A stretch of DNA of 64,000 nt from JAGVSZ01 sp035456405 (GCA_035456405.1 DATIDG010000015.1:92946-156945); one strand, 5' to 3'; numbered from the stretch's first letter, positions 8,676 to 17,304 are shown. Notes: a model not told the origin generated them from the letters alone. Made by a program: numbers and translations.

Positions 8676-8747
8676 CCGAGAAATGCTCGGGTCGACCGGC
8701 GTTGCTAGCATGGCGGGCGCAGCCGGGCAATCGGAGAAGGGAGATTC

Positions 8748-10334
8748 ATGAAGGTCGGGGTCATCTCGGTGTTCACCGACTACCACCGCCGCGGTCGGCA
8801 CCTCCGCGGGCCGCTCCAGCCGCAGATCGGGCCGCTCGTCGCCGCGCTGCTGCCGCCGGACGTCGAGATCGAGGTCGTGAACGACACTTGGGACGACCCG
8901 GACTGGTCGCGCGACTACGATCTCGTCCTCGTCTCCGCGCTGCACTCGGACTTCGACCGCGCGCGCCAGATCTCGCACTACTGGCGCCGGCGCGGCGCGA
9001 AGACCGTGATTGGCGGGCCGCTCGCGTCTGCCTACCCGCAGCTGTGCCAGCCGTTCTTCGACGCCGTCGTCGTCGGCGACCCGGAGTCCACGGTGCCGCG
9101 CATTCATGCCGACTTCGCGGCCGGACGGCTCGCGCCGCTCTATCGCGCCGGACCCTACGATCCGGACGCCGTGCCGACCCCGCGCTTCGACCTCGCCGCG
9201 GGCCGGCAGATCTTCCCGCTTGCATTCGAGGCGACGCGCGGCTGCCCGTTCACCTGCGAGTTCTGCACGCTCACCGGCCTCGGTACCCGCTTCCACACGC
9301 GCGCCGTCGCGCGGGTGGTGCGCGACATCCGGGCCGGCCAGAGGATGCTGCGCGGAAAGAGCGCCTTCTGGCAGCGACGCGCCGTCGGGTTCATGGACAA
9401 CAACATCGGCGGGGGCCGGGCGTGGCTGCGCGAGCTCTGCGACGCGCTCGCTCCGCTCGGCGTGCGCTGGGCGAGCTGCATCACGTTCAACGTGCTGCGC
9501 GACGAGGCGATGCTCGACCGCCTTTCGGCTAGCGGCTGCCGGCTCGTGTACGTGGGCCTGGAGAGCTTCAACCCCGCGGCGCTCGCCGACATGCAGAAGC
9601 GCCAGAACGTCGTCGGGGACGTGCGCCGTGTCGTCGATGCGTGCCGGTCGCGCGGAATCCTGGTGACCGCCGGGCTGATGCTGGACCCGCGCGTCGACAC
9701 GGTGGAATATGTCGAGCGCATTCCGGAGTATCTGGCGGAGAGCGGTTTGCACGTGCCCACGTACATCGCGTTCGAGACGCCGATACCGGGCACGCCCCAT
9801 TTCAGGCGGCTGGCCGCCGGCGGCGAGCGTGCCCTGCTCCCCAATGCGCTGCTGCGCGATTTCACCGGCTACACGCTGGTGACCGAACCGCGGCACGCGA
9901 CGCCGGAAGCGTTCGTCGCCGCGTACCGCCGCGCGCACGGCCGCGCGTTCTCCCCCGCGACGCGCGCACGCAAGCTCCTCGACGATCTCGCACGGCTCCT
10001 GCCGCGCGGGTACCTTGCGCCCGCGCTCGCCGATCTCGGGCAGGTGCTGGGTTTCCCGCCCGCCCTCGCGCCGAACCGGACGCCGATCGCGGGCTTCGAC
10101 GAGGCGCCTCCGGAGACCGTGCCGCTGACCGACGCCGACTTCGCGAGCGTGGCGGAGCGGGCCGCGATCATGACGCCCTGGGCCGTCACCGACGCGGATG
10201 CGCGAGTCCTTCCGCACTGGCTCGATGCCCGGCCGGTGTACCTGCCCAAGGGCCGCGTGGCGCGGCCGCTGGGCGCCGGGGAACCGACGGACGAAGCCCC
10301 ATGGAGCCCGGCGCCCCTGCCGGCGCCTGCGTGA
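8748..10334 (+). CDS. B12-binding domain radical SAM protein
   Basis: A 528-residue enzyme. Residues 1-150 form a cobalamin-binding-type Rossmann domain (MKVGVISVFTDYHRRG start, VIGGPLASAYPQ). The radical SAM cluster motif follows as C166-PFT-C170-EF-C173, with the downstream strand motif GFMDNNIGGGRAWL and VYVGLESFNP. The classic cobalamin DXHXXG histidine motif is not obvious in the N-terminal domain, so cobalamin use is uncertain. The ribosome-binding site GGAGAAGGGAG precedes ATG 8748. The reaction and substrate cannot be named; relatives include methyltransferases and hopanoid- or bacteriochlorophyll-modifying enzymes. It sits between two paralogous kinase/regulator pairs and ends 25 bases before the second kinase, possibly cotranscribed with it. 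Confidence 0.85.
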   Translation: MKVGVISVFTDYHRRGRHLRGPLQPQIGPLVAALLPPDVEIEVVNDTWDDPDWSRDYDLVLVSALHSDFDRARQISHYWRRRGAKTVIGGPLASAYPQLCQPFFDAVVVGDPESTVPRIHADFAAGRLAPLYRAGPYDPDAVPTPRFDLAAGRQIFPLAFEATRGCPFTCEFCTLTGLGTRFHTRAVARVVRDIRAGQRMLRGKSAFWQRRAVGFMDNNIGGGRAWLRELCDALAPLGVRWASCITFNVLRDEAMLDRLSASGCRLVYVGLESFNPAALADMQKRQNVVGDVRRVVDACRSRGILVTAGLMLDPRVDTVEYVERIPEYLAESGLHVPTYIAFETPIPGTPHFRRLAAGGERALLPNALLRDFTGYTLVTEPRHATPEAFVAAYRRAHGRAFSPATRARKLLDDLARLLPRGYLAPALADLGQVLGFPPALAPNRTPIAGFDEAPPETVPLTDADFASVAERAAIMTPWAVTDADARVLPHWLDARPVYLPKGRVARPLGAGEPTDEAPWSPAPLPAPA

Positions 10335-10359
10335 CTGTCCCGGCGCGACCTCATCCACC

Positions 10360-12192
10360 ATGTTCGCGCGAGTGAAGGCTGCCGACCCCGCCGCAAGGGC
10401 AGGCGCGCTGCCGGCGGTCGAGCTCACCGACCAGGTGCGCCGCGAGCAGGTGCGCATCCTCTACGAGCAGCTGCCATACTCGATCACCGGCACGGCCATC
10501 GCGGTGGTCTTCCTCGCCGCTCTGATGTGGGACATCGCGAGCCGCAACGCGATCGTAGGCTGGGTGCTCTGCATGGCGGCCAACCAACTGTGGCGGGCTG
10601 CGCTGTACTTCCGGTTCCGCCGGCACGGAATCGACTCGCCCGACGTGGAACGCTGGGCGCAGTACTGGGCGGCGGGCTCGCTCATCTCCGGCTGCCTCTG
10701 GGGCGCGGCGAGCTTTCTCTTCTTCGTGCCCGACTCGCCCGCGCACCAGGCGTTCCTCATCGTGCTGCTCTTCGGCGTCGTCGCCGCCGCGGTGCTGCTG
10801 ATCGGGATCCACATGCCGTCGTTCTACGGCTTCGTGGTGCCGGCGCTGGTGCCGATCGTGCTGCGCAACCTGATCGAAGGCGGCGCCGCGCACTACGTCC
10901 TTGCGTTCGTCGCAACGGTCACGACGCTTGCGATCCTCTCCTTCGGGCGCAACTACAACCGCACCCTGATGGAGTCGCTGCGCAACCGCTTCGAGAACGA
11001 GGCGCTCGCCAACCGGCTCGTGCACCAGAACCTCGAGCTCGAGCGCGCGAGGGAAGCGGCGGACGCGGCGCGCAGCGACGCGGAGATCGCCAACCGCTCG
11101 AAGACCCAGTTCTTCGCCGCGGCGAGCCACGACCTGCGCCAGCCGCTGCACGCGATGGGCCTCTTCGCCGCCGCGCTGTCCGACAAGGTGCACGACCCCG
11201 AGGTGCAGCAGGTCGTGCACAGCATCAACGCGTCGGTCGATGCACTCGAGGGGCTGTTCAACGAGCTGCTCGACATCTCGAAGATCGATGCCGGCGTGAT
11301 CAAGCCGGCGCTTTCGCACTTCGCGCTCGCGCCGCTGTTCGAACGCCTGCGAATGGAGTTCGAGCCCGAGGCGTTCGAGCGCCGCCTCGCGCTGCGCGTT
11401 GTGCCGACGCGGCTCTTCGTCCACAGCGACCCGGTCCTGCTGGAGCGGATCCTGCGCAACCTGATCGCGAACGCGCTGCGCTACACGTGGCAGGGTGGCG
11501 TCGTCGTCGGCGCGCGCCGCCGCGGAAGAGAGGCGAGCATCGAGGTGTGGGACACCGGCGTCGGCATCGAGTCCGGCGAGCGCGACCGCGTATTCGAGGA
11601 GTTCTACCAGATCGGCAATCCGGAGCGGAACAGCCGCAAGGGGCTCGGGCTCGGCCTGTCGATCGTCAAGCGCCTGGCGAACCTGCTCGGCGCGCCGCTC
11701 GGCCTGAGTTCCGTCCGCGGACGCGGCTCGGTGTTCCGCGTGCGCTTGCCACTCGGCCGCCAGCCCGACGCCGCGCCTGCCGCGGTGCGCGCTACCCGTG
11801 TCAAGCCGGGCGACCTCTCCGACCGCGTCATCGTGGTCGTCGAGGACGAGCCGTCGGTGCTGCAGGGCATGGAGGTGCTGCTGAAGGGCTGGGGCGCCTC
11901 GGTCGTCGCGTGCGCGGCAGTGCCGGAGCTCCTCGACCGCATCACCGCGCTCGAGGACGCGCCCGATCTGATCATCGCCGACTACCGGCTGCGCGAAGGC
12001 GCGGTCGGCACCGACGCGATCGAGACGCTGCGCGCGCGGTTCGGCGCCGAGATCCCGGCGATCATTGTCAGCGGGAGCACCACTCCGGCGCATCTCGAGG
12101 AAGCGAAGGCGATGAACGCGCACCTGCTGCTGAAGCCGGTGATGCCGGCGAAGCTGCGCTCCCTGATCAACTTCAAGCTCAAGGGTGCGTGA
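10360..12192 (+). CDS. Membrane hybrid histidine kinase with C-terminal receiver domain (second copy)
   Basis: A 610-residue paralogue of the kinase at 6114-7883. It has roughly six membrane segments (residues 35-200), coiled linker, phosphoacceptor H257 in ASHDLRQPLHAM, HATPase boxes NLIANALRYT, DTGVGIE and KGLGLGLSI, then a receiver domain with D541 in IADYRL. ATG 10360 was chosen because the protein then starts with a short hydrophilic tail like its paralogue; upstream in-frame codons lie inside the radical SAM gene. It is followed by its likely partner regulator at 12392. No separate input domain is seen. Confidence 0.9.
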   Translation: MFARVKAADPAARAGALPAVELTDQVRREQVRILYEQLPYSITGTAIAVVFLAALMWDIASRNAIVGWVLCMAANQLWRAALYFRFRRHGIDSPDVERWAQYWAAGSLISGCLWGAASFLFFVPDSPAHQAFLIVLLFGVVAAAVLLIGIHMPSFYGFVVPALVPIVLRNLIEGGAAHYVLAFVATVTTLAILSFGRNYNRTLMESLRNRFENEALANRLVHQNLELERAREAADAARSDAEIANRSKTQFFAAASHDLRQPLHAMGLFAAALSDKVHDPEVQQVVHSINASVDALEGLFNELLDISKIDAGVIKPALSHFALAPLFERLRMEFEPEAFERRLALRVVPTRLFVHSDPVLLERILRNLIANALRYTWQGGVVVGARRRGREASIEVWDTGVGIESGERDRVFEEFYQIGNPERNSRKGLGLGLSIVKRLANLLGAPLGLSSVRGRGSVFRVRLPLGRQPDAAPAAVRATRVKPGDLSDRVIVVVEDEPSVLQGMEVLLKGWGASVVACAAVPELLDRITALEDAPDLIIADYRLREGAVGTDAIETLRARFGAEIPAIIVSGSTTPAHLEEAKAMNAHLLLKPVMPAKLRSLINFKLKGA

Positions 12193-12305
12193 GTGCGTGA
12201 CGCTTCGCTGCCTTGAGGGCGCGAGTCGCTACTCCAGCCGGTGGGCGATGGCGTCGAACCGCGCACATGTGCCTCGGGGGCACCCTCCGTCCAGCCCATG
12301 TATAC

Positions 12306-12336
12306 ATATGCAGCGGCGAGCCGATATGCAGGGGCG
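12306..12336 (+). repeat. Pair of direct repeats upstream of the second response regulator
   Basis: ATATGCAGCGGCGA-type units begin at 12306 and 12324. They match at 12 of 13 positions with an 18-bp period, and lie just after a 10-bp palindrome ATGTATACAT (12298-12307). The region is AT-richer than its surroundings and lies 56-86 bases before the regulator start, a position fitting regulator binding sites. Confidence 0.35.
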
Positions 12337-12391
12337 ATTAGTGGGTGCTACCATGTATCGAAATACCAACAACACAATCGCGAGGGGTGTC

Positions 12392-13102
12392 GTGAAGATT
12401 CTGGTGGTCGATGACCATCCGCTGATTCTCGAGGCGTTGCACCACGTGCTCCGCCAGCTCGACCGCGAGGTCGAGGTCTACGACGCTCGTACCGCCGCCG
12501 AAGGCCGGAAGCTCGTCGCCGCGCACCCGGAGACCGGCCTCCTGCTCCTCGATCTCACGCTCCCCGACGCCGACGGCCTGGCGCTGCTTGACGAGCTGCG
12601 CCACGACTTCCCGGCCATCCCGGTTGTCGTGCTGTCCGCGTCCGACCGCCGCGAGGACGTGCTGCGCGCGATCGACCTGGGGGCGATGGGCTTCATCCCC
12701 AAAACGTCCTCGAACCAAGTGATGCTGCAGGCGCTGCGGCTCGTTCTGTCGGGTGGCGTCTATCTGCCTCCTGCCGCGCTCGCGCACCAGGAAGGTGCGG
12801 AAACGGATTCGCTCGGCGGGTCCGGACCGGACACTAGCAGTGCGACCCGGGTGACTGCGCGCGAGCTCGGCTTGACGGGTCGGCAGGCGCAGGTACTGGC
12901 CCTGATCCTACAAGGCAAGCCGAACAAGGTGATCTGCCGCGAGCTGGGCTTGGCCGAGGGCACGGTCAAGATCCATGTCGCGGCGATCCTGCGCGCCCTG
13001 AATGTGAGCACCCGCACTCAGGCAGTGATCGAGGCGAGCCGCCTCGGCTTGCACCTCGAACCCCAGGCCGCCGCGACGGCGGCAGCTCAGCCGCGGCAAT
13101 AG
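12392..13102 (+). CDS. NarL/FixJ-type response regulator (second copy)
   Basis: A 236-residue receiver plus LuxR-type helix-turn-helix protein. It starts VKILVVDDHPL, has phosphoacceptor D54 in LLDLTLPD, switch lysine in FIPKTS, and the DNA-binding core GKPNKVICRELGLAEGTVK. The GTG start (12392) follows GAGGGG by four bases and matches the MKVLVVDDHPL start of the paralogue at 7896-8579. An in-frame ATG at 12353 would add 13 residues and cannot be excluded. It is the probable output partner of the hybrid kinase directly upstream. Confidence 0.92.
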   Translation: MKILVVDDHPLILEALHHVLRQLDREVEVYDARTAAEGRKLVAAHPETGLLLLDLTLPDADGLALLDELRHDFPAIPVVVLSASDRREDVLRAIDLGAMGFIPKTSSNQVMLQALRLVLSGGVYLPPAALAHQEGAETDSLGGSGPDTSSATRVTARELGLTGRQAQVLALILQGKPNKVICRELGLAEGTVKIHVAAILRALNVSTRTQAVIEASRLGLHLEPQAAATAAAQPRQ

Positions 13103-13118
13103 CCCAACGGAAGAAACC

Positions 13119-13150
13119 TCCCGGCGCCGCCGACCTGCGCGGCGCCGGGA
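13119..13150. terminator. GC-rich hairpin after the response regulator, possible bidirectional terminator
   Basis: A 12-bp perfect inverted repeat, TCCCGGCGCCGC (13119-13130) with GCGGCGCCGGGA (13139-13150), has an 8-base loop and starts 16 bases after the regulator stop. No T-run follows on the plus strand; on the minus strand a short TTTCTT follows. It may stop convergent transcripts. Confidence 0.45.
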
Positions 13151-13210
13151 ACAAGGACGACCGCAGGGCCGCGAGGAGCGGGGTGCCCTGCGATCGGCGA
13201 GACAGCCGGT

Positions 13211-13402
13211 TTACCCGGTCAGCGCAGCGACGTTGGACACCGGCACAGCGCCCGGCCATGCCGCGTCCGAGACGCCCGCCCACAGCAGCAGGAGAACGAT
13301 CGCCAAGAACCCGAGCGTGGCGCGCATTGCGGTGCCGATGCTGCGGTCCTCCTGCTCCTGCCAGCCGCATGGGGTGGCATCGCGAAAGCGACCGTCGGTC
13401 AT
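13211..13402 (-). CDS. Small single-pass membrane or exported protein, unknown
   Basis: A 63-residue reading frame. Residues 1-30 are polar, then a strong hydrophobic segment (LGFLAIVLLLLWAGVSDAA) and a short tail follow. The hydrophobic helix ending in a signal-peptidase-like AxA suggests a membrane anchor or a late signal sequence. The ribosome-binding site is weak. An alternative ATG (13426) would add eight residues. The palindrome at 13502-13517 lies about 100 bases upstream. I do not recognise a family; it may not be a real gene. Confidence 0.35.
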   Translation of the reverse strand: MTDGRFRDATPCGWQEQEDRSIGTAMRATLGFLAIVLLLLWAGVSDAAWPGAVPVSNVAALTG

Positions 13403-13924
13403 CGTTGCGCGGCCTCGACAAGTCATGGTTGAGCGACTGTAGAAAACCCTCCGCTCGAATCTCAGACGATCGGCGAGTGGCGGGCAAGCGCTCCGAAGGC
13501 CTAGACCGATCGGTCTATCGGATCAAGGCCCAATGGTGAAACAGCGCGGAACCGGCGGTGCTGGCGCACGAATTGTGGAGAGCAACGCCTGCGAAACCGT
13601 CGAGGACAATGCTTATTCCCGGCCGCCGCTAGCTACGTCGCGTTCTGGCGCGGGGTCAGAGTCGAGGACTGAGTCCGAGCGCGCCGCGGTTGCGCGCAGG
13701 CGCTCCGGGCCCGGGGACTGGGGACCGATGCCGAAAGGCGTCGCGTCGTGGAGGAGGAAGCCACGCTTCCGAGGCATGCGGACGCGGTCGGATCCTTATT
13801 GCGGGCAGCGCCGGGCGCGACACCGCTCCGCTGGGACCGAAACTGCCGTCCGGCCCGGCACGCCTCTCGCCCCAGCCACCGGCCCGCAGCGCCCGCGCGG
13901 ACGCCGGCCGGGCGGGAGCGGGCG
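13403..13924. other. Gene-poor stretch of about 520 bases
   Basis: I see no convincing coding sequence here: the open frames lack ribosome-binding sites, domain motifs and normal codon bias. The only clear element is the 16-bp palindrome at 13502-13517. It may be the remains of a deleted regulator/target pair. Confidence 0.5.
13502..13517. promoter_or_regulatory. Perfect 16-bp palindrome, TetR/NemR-like operator
   Basis: TAGACCGATCGGTCTA reads the same on both strands. It fits the form TAGACC-N4-GGTCTA known for TetR-family operators such as the NemR box. No TetR-family gene is found within this window, so it is an orphan site or serves a regulator encoded elsewhere. Confidence 0.5.
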
Positions 13925-14077
13925 TCAGCCGGCCAGCCGCGCGAGCGCGAGGACGATGCCGCCCGCGACCAGGCTCGCTGCGAACCCGCCGGCGAGCGCC
14001 TTTACCAGGACGATCGAGAAATCCGCGAGCACCACCCGCCCGAATCTCGCGGTGGCTTGAGGCTTGGTTGCATCCAC
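13925..14077 (-). CDS. Small single-pass membrane protein, unknown
   Basis: A 50-residue frame starting with GTG (14075-14077), preceded by a good ribosome-binding site (AAGGAGA about seven bases upstream). Residues 20-48 form one long hydrophobic helix rich in Ala, Gly and Val (LAGGFAASLVAGGIVLALA). The N-terminus is polar. No family is recognised. The strong ribosome-binding site is the main reason to call it a gene. Confidence 0.45.
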   Translation of the reverse strand: MDATKPQATARFGRVVLADFSIVLVKALAGGFAASLVAGGIVLALARLAG

Positions 14078-14259
14078 TCCTGTCTCCTTCCGTCTCTGCA
14101 GCCCGTACCCCAGGGCCGCGACGGTATGCATTTGGGACGACTTTCGTGTCGGGGGCGGGTCGTCGGAGTGGAAGGCTAGCGCCGGATTCTGGCAAGAAAA
14201 TGGCGACGCCCGCGCCGCGTGACGGATTGCCGCGCGCGGGGCGGTACTTTGGCAGCTCG

Positions 14260-15171
14260 TCAGTGCGACGCGCCCCGCGCCATTTGGAGCTCCTCGTATC
14301 GCGCGAGGAGGCGCTTGGCGTTGAGGTAGGTCGGCACCTCGACGAGGGCCCCGTCGATCTCGACGCGGTCGCGTCCCTCGGCCCGGGCGGCGTCGAAGGC
14401 CTCGACCACGCGTCGCGCCCGCGCGATCGCTTCGGCATCGGGCGTGAGCACCGCGTTGATCGGCGCGACGTGCGCGGGCAGCACCGCGCTCTTGGCCCGA
14501 TAACCGAGCCTGCGGGCGAAGAGGGTGTCGGCGCGCGCACCGTCCACGTCGCTGAACGTATATGGCGCGTCGATCGCCATCACGCCAGCGGCCACGCACT
14601 CCACCAGGAACCTCTGTCGCACGTACGCAAGCTCGAGCCCGTCCGGCGCGCGCTCCGCGCCGAGGTCGGCCGCCATGTCCTCCGCGGCCACCATGCACGC
14701 CTTCACGCGCTTGCTCGCCCTCGCGATCGCCGCGATCGCCACGAGCCCGGCCGCCGTTTCGATGTTCGGCACGATCTCGGTGCTTCCGGTCGGGATCGTG
14801 AGGCGGCGTTCGTGATCGGTGATCGCGCGGTCGAGCTCCACGATCTGCTCCGGCGCCGCGGTCTTCGGAAGAAAGACGGCGGCGGGCCGCGCCTGCATCA
14901 CCACCCCGAGGTCGTTGCGGCCCTCGGTCGCGAGGGGATTAACGCGCACGGCACCGACGACGCCCGACTTGCGGCACCTCTCGAGCAGCGCCAGGATCAT
15001 CTCTCGCGCGCGCGGCCGCAGCGCCGGCGGCGTGAAATCCTCGAGATCGGGCACCAGTGCGTCGGGCCGCGCCTCCAGCGCGGCGCCCTGCGCGCCCGCG
15101 TCGGCGCCGGCGCAGAAGAGCCAGGTGCGGCGCAGGTGCGTGGGTCGGCGTTTAGCGGCGGAATACGGCAT
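14260..15171 (-). CDS. HpcH/HpaI aldolase / citrate lyase beta family CoA-ester lyase
   Basis: A 303-residue TIM-barrel protein of the CitE / malyl-CoA lyase type. The family-typical opening RRTWLFCAGAD, the acidic PDALVPDLEDFTPP (Mg/CoA site), RVNPLATEG, IVPNIETAAGL and the metal-binding AEDMAADLGAER are visible. Likely substrates are (S)-citramalyl-CoA or malyl-CoA; which one cannot be decided. Start ATG 15171 was chosen as the first before the conserved region. The neighbours give no pathway context. Confidence 0.82.
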   Translation of the reverse strand: MPYSAAKRRPTHLRRTWLFCAGADAGAQGAALEARPDALVPDLEDFTPPALRPRAREMILALLERCRKSGVVGAVRVNPLATEGRNDLGVVMQARPAAVFLPKTAAPEQIVELDRAITDHERRLTIPTGSTEIVPNIETAAGLVAIAAIARASKRVKACMVAAEDMAADLGAERAPDGLELAYVRQRFLVECVAAGVMAIDAPYTFSDVDGARADTLFARRLGYRAKSAVLPAHVAPINAVLTPDAEAIARARRVVEAFDAARAEGRDRVEIDGALVEVPTYLNAKRLLARYEELQMARGASH

Positions 15172-15260
15172 CCGTGGACTCCCCAGCAAAATCGGCCGCC
15201 GCAAGTAACGAAACAGCCGAGGTCGCACCCCTATCATAGGCGCGTCCACAGCCTACGACC

Positions 15261-15629
15261 ATGAAAACCTCGGATGAGTTCGCTGCCCACGCGATCGAAT
15301 TGCTCTCGAGTGCAGGGCGCGTGACCGCACGCCGCATGTTCGGCGGCTATGGAATTTATTGCGACGGCACGATGTTCGCGCTCATCGCCGACGATGTCCT
15401 CTATCTGAAAGTGGACGACGGGAACCGCGGCGAGCTCGAGCGCGCCGGCGCGGCGCCGTTCTTCTACGAAGCGAAGGGCAGGCGCACCGTGATGTCCTAC
15501 TTCCGCGCACCGGACGAGGCGCTCGAGTCGCGCGAGCTCGCCGCGCCGTGGGCCCGCAGCGCCTATGCTGCCGCGCTGCGCGCGCGTTCCGCGAAGAGAG
15601 CGCCCGCACGGCTGAGGCGCAGGAAGTAA
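15261..15629 (+). CDS. TfoX/Sxy N-terminal domain protein
   Basis: A 122-residue protein with the TfoX-N fold: RRMFGGYGIYCDGTMFALIADDVLYLKV and YFRAPDEALES are typical (quoted in parts: MFGGYGIY, LYLKVDD). The C-terminal TfoX domain of true competence regulators is missing, and the protein ends in a basic tail. Single-domain members are common in betaproteobacteria and of unknown role. Its last 67 bases overlap the 3' end of the convergent MATE gene. Confidence 0.85.
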   Translation: MKTSDEFAAHAIELLSSAGRVTARRMFGGYGIYCDGTMFALIADDVLYLKVDDGNRGELERAGAAPFFYEAKGRRTVMSYFRAPDEALESRELAAPWARSAYAAALRARSAKRAPARLRRRK

Positions 15630-16948
15630 GCGGTGACCAGCGCGGCGGTCAGCACCATGCCGGCGATCGCCGCAAGCCAGAACCCCCGCGCCCCCAGCGG
15701 TGCGATCTCGGACCCGAGCGCCGCGAATCCGGTGATGCCGAGCACATAGCCGCCGCCCAGGGCGACACCCCATAGCGCGACCGCGTAAATGAGCATGGGC
15801 ACGGCGGTGCGCTCGTACGCGCGCACGCCGTTGACCGCCACGACCTGCAACGCGTCGAACAGATGATAGACGCCGACGAGCGCGAGCAACCCGACCGCGA
15901 TCGGCCGGACCTCCGGATCGGTGGTGTAGAGCGCGACGATCGGCCGTGCCGCGAGGAAGAGCGTTGCGCCGATGGCCGCGCCGCTGGCGAGCCCGAGCGC
16001 AATGCCGGCAAGTCCCATCGTCCGCGCGCGCCCGGGCGCCCCCGCGCCGAGCGCCTGGCCGACCAGGACGCCGGACGCGATGCCGATGGCAAGCGGAAGC
16101 ATGAACGCGAGGGCCGCGAGGTTCGCCACGATCTGGTGCGCCCCCGACCAGAGCGCGCCGGACCGCGCGATGAACAGCGCCATGAAGGTGAAGGCGGTCA
16201 CGTCCACGAAGAACGTCGCGCCGATCGGCACGCCGAGCGCGACGAGCTGCCACTGTGCGCGTGCGCGCGGCCACGACCAGCGCTCGAACACGTGATAGCG
16301 TCGGTAGTCGCGCTCGCGCCAGCACCATATCCACGCCGCGCAGCAGGTGAGCCACGCAATCACGGCCGTCGCGGCTGCACAGCCCGCGGCGCCGAGCACA
16401 GGGAGTCCGAGCTCGCCGTTCATCAACACCCAGTTGAGCGGGACCTTCAGCGCGAGTCCGGCGAGGTTGAACGCCATCACCGCGCGCGGGCGCGAGATCG
16501 CGGTCGAGAACCCTGCGAACACTCGAAAGAGCAGCGTGGTGGGCACCGCCCACGCGATCGCGTCGAGGTAGGCCGCGGTGCGCGCCTCGACGTCGGGCGC
16601 GAGGCGGCTCAGCGCGAAAAGCGGCTGCGGGTGCTTCAGCAGCACGATCGAGACGATCGCCAGCCACACGGCGAGCCACGCGCACTGGCGGACGCTCTCC
16701 CCGATCGCGGCGTGCCGCCCGGCGCCGTATGCCTGCGCGGCGATCGGCGTGAGCGCGAACAGCACGCTCATCAGCGTGATGAACAGGGTCGCGTAGATCG
16801 AGGCGCCGATGCCGACTGCGGCGAGGTCGAGCGTCCCGTAGCGGCCCGCCATCACCGTGTCGATCACGCCGTTCGCCATGACCGCGATCTGCGACACGTA
16901 CACGGGCCAGGCGAGACGAACGATGTCGCGAAAGGCGTGGGGAGGCAT
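15563..16948 (-). CDS. MATE family efflux transporter (NorM type)
   Basis: A 461-residue inner-membrane antiporter with about twelve hydrophobic segments in two repeats. It has the family start LAWPVYVSQIAVMANGVIDTVMAG and the second-half repeat beginning LGVPIGATFFVDVTAF (quoted in part). It probably exports cationic drugs or metabolites in exchange for Na+ or H+. ATG 16948 was chosen because the protein then begins just before the first helix. The 3' end overlaps the convergent TfoX-N gene. Confidence 0.93.
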   Translation of the reverse strand: MPPHAFRDIVRLAWPVYVSQIAVMANGVIDTVMAGRYGTLDLAAVGIGASIYATLFITLMSVLFALTPIAAQAYGAGRHAAIGESVRQCAWLAVWLAIVSIVLLKHPQPLFALSRLAPDVEARTAAYLDAIAWAVPTTLLFRVFAGFSTAISRPRAVMAFNLAGLALKVPLNWVLMNGELGLPVLGAAGCAAATAVIAWLTCCAAWIWCWRERDYRRYHVFERWSWPRARAQWQLVALGVPIGATFFVDVTAFTFMALFIARSGALWSGAHQIVANLAALAFMLPLAIGIASGVLVGQALGAGAPGRARTMGLAGIALGLASGAAIGATLFLAARPIVALYTTDPEVRPIAVGLLALVGVYHLFDALQVVAVNGVRAYERTAVPMLIYAVALWGVALGGGYVLGITGFAALGSEIAPLGARGFWLAAIAGMVLTAALVTAYFLRLSRAGALFAERARSAAA

Positions 16949-17082
16949 TGGCCGGACGATGCAGCCGGGCGCACCGGTCCGGCGCGGGCGAAGGGCGCGA
17001 TTGTACTCGCGCACACCCGTCCGCCCTCCCGCCGGCGCGACCGGCGTAAACTCGCCGTTCGGGGCGATGAGATGGAGGGTGC

Positions 17083-17304
17083 GTGGGAGTACGTCTGGCG
17101 GCGCGGCGCGTGCGGCTCGAGTGTCCGCGCTGCGCTCAATCCAGCGAGCATGAGCTGACCCGGCTCGAGCAGGACGGCTCGCTCAGCTGCGTGAGCTGCG
17201 GCGGGAGCTTTCCCGTCGATCCCGTCCGCCTCGCCCGGATGGCGCAGGACCTGCGCTCGGTCGATGCGCTGCTCGAGCGCTGGCGCGCTCCCCCGGAGCC
17301 CTAG
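17083..17304 (+). CDS. Small zinc-ribbon-like protein
   Basis: A 73-residue protein with paired cysteines ECPRC (residues 13-17) and SCVSCGG (about residues 34-40), spaced as in a small treble-clef zinc ribbon, and a helical C-terminus. GTG 17083 follows GGAGGG. The stop TAG (17302-17304) overlaps the stop of the convergent gene through the shared CTAG. Function unknown. Confidence 0.6.
   Translation: MGVRLAARRVRLECPRCAQSSEHELTRLEQDGSLSCVSCGGSFPVDPVRLARMAQDLRSVDALLERWRAPPEP

Noticed and set aside
13533..14060. Plus-strand open frame of 175 codons in the gene-poor stretch
   Set aside because: Arg/Pro/Ala-rich with no ribosome-binding site or motif; overlaps the better-supported small minus-strand gene.
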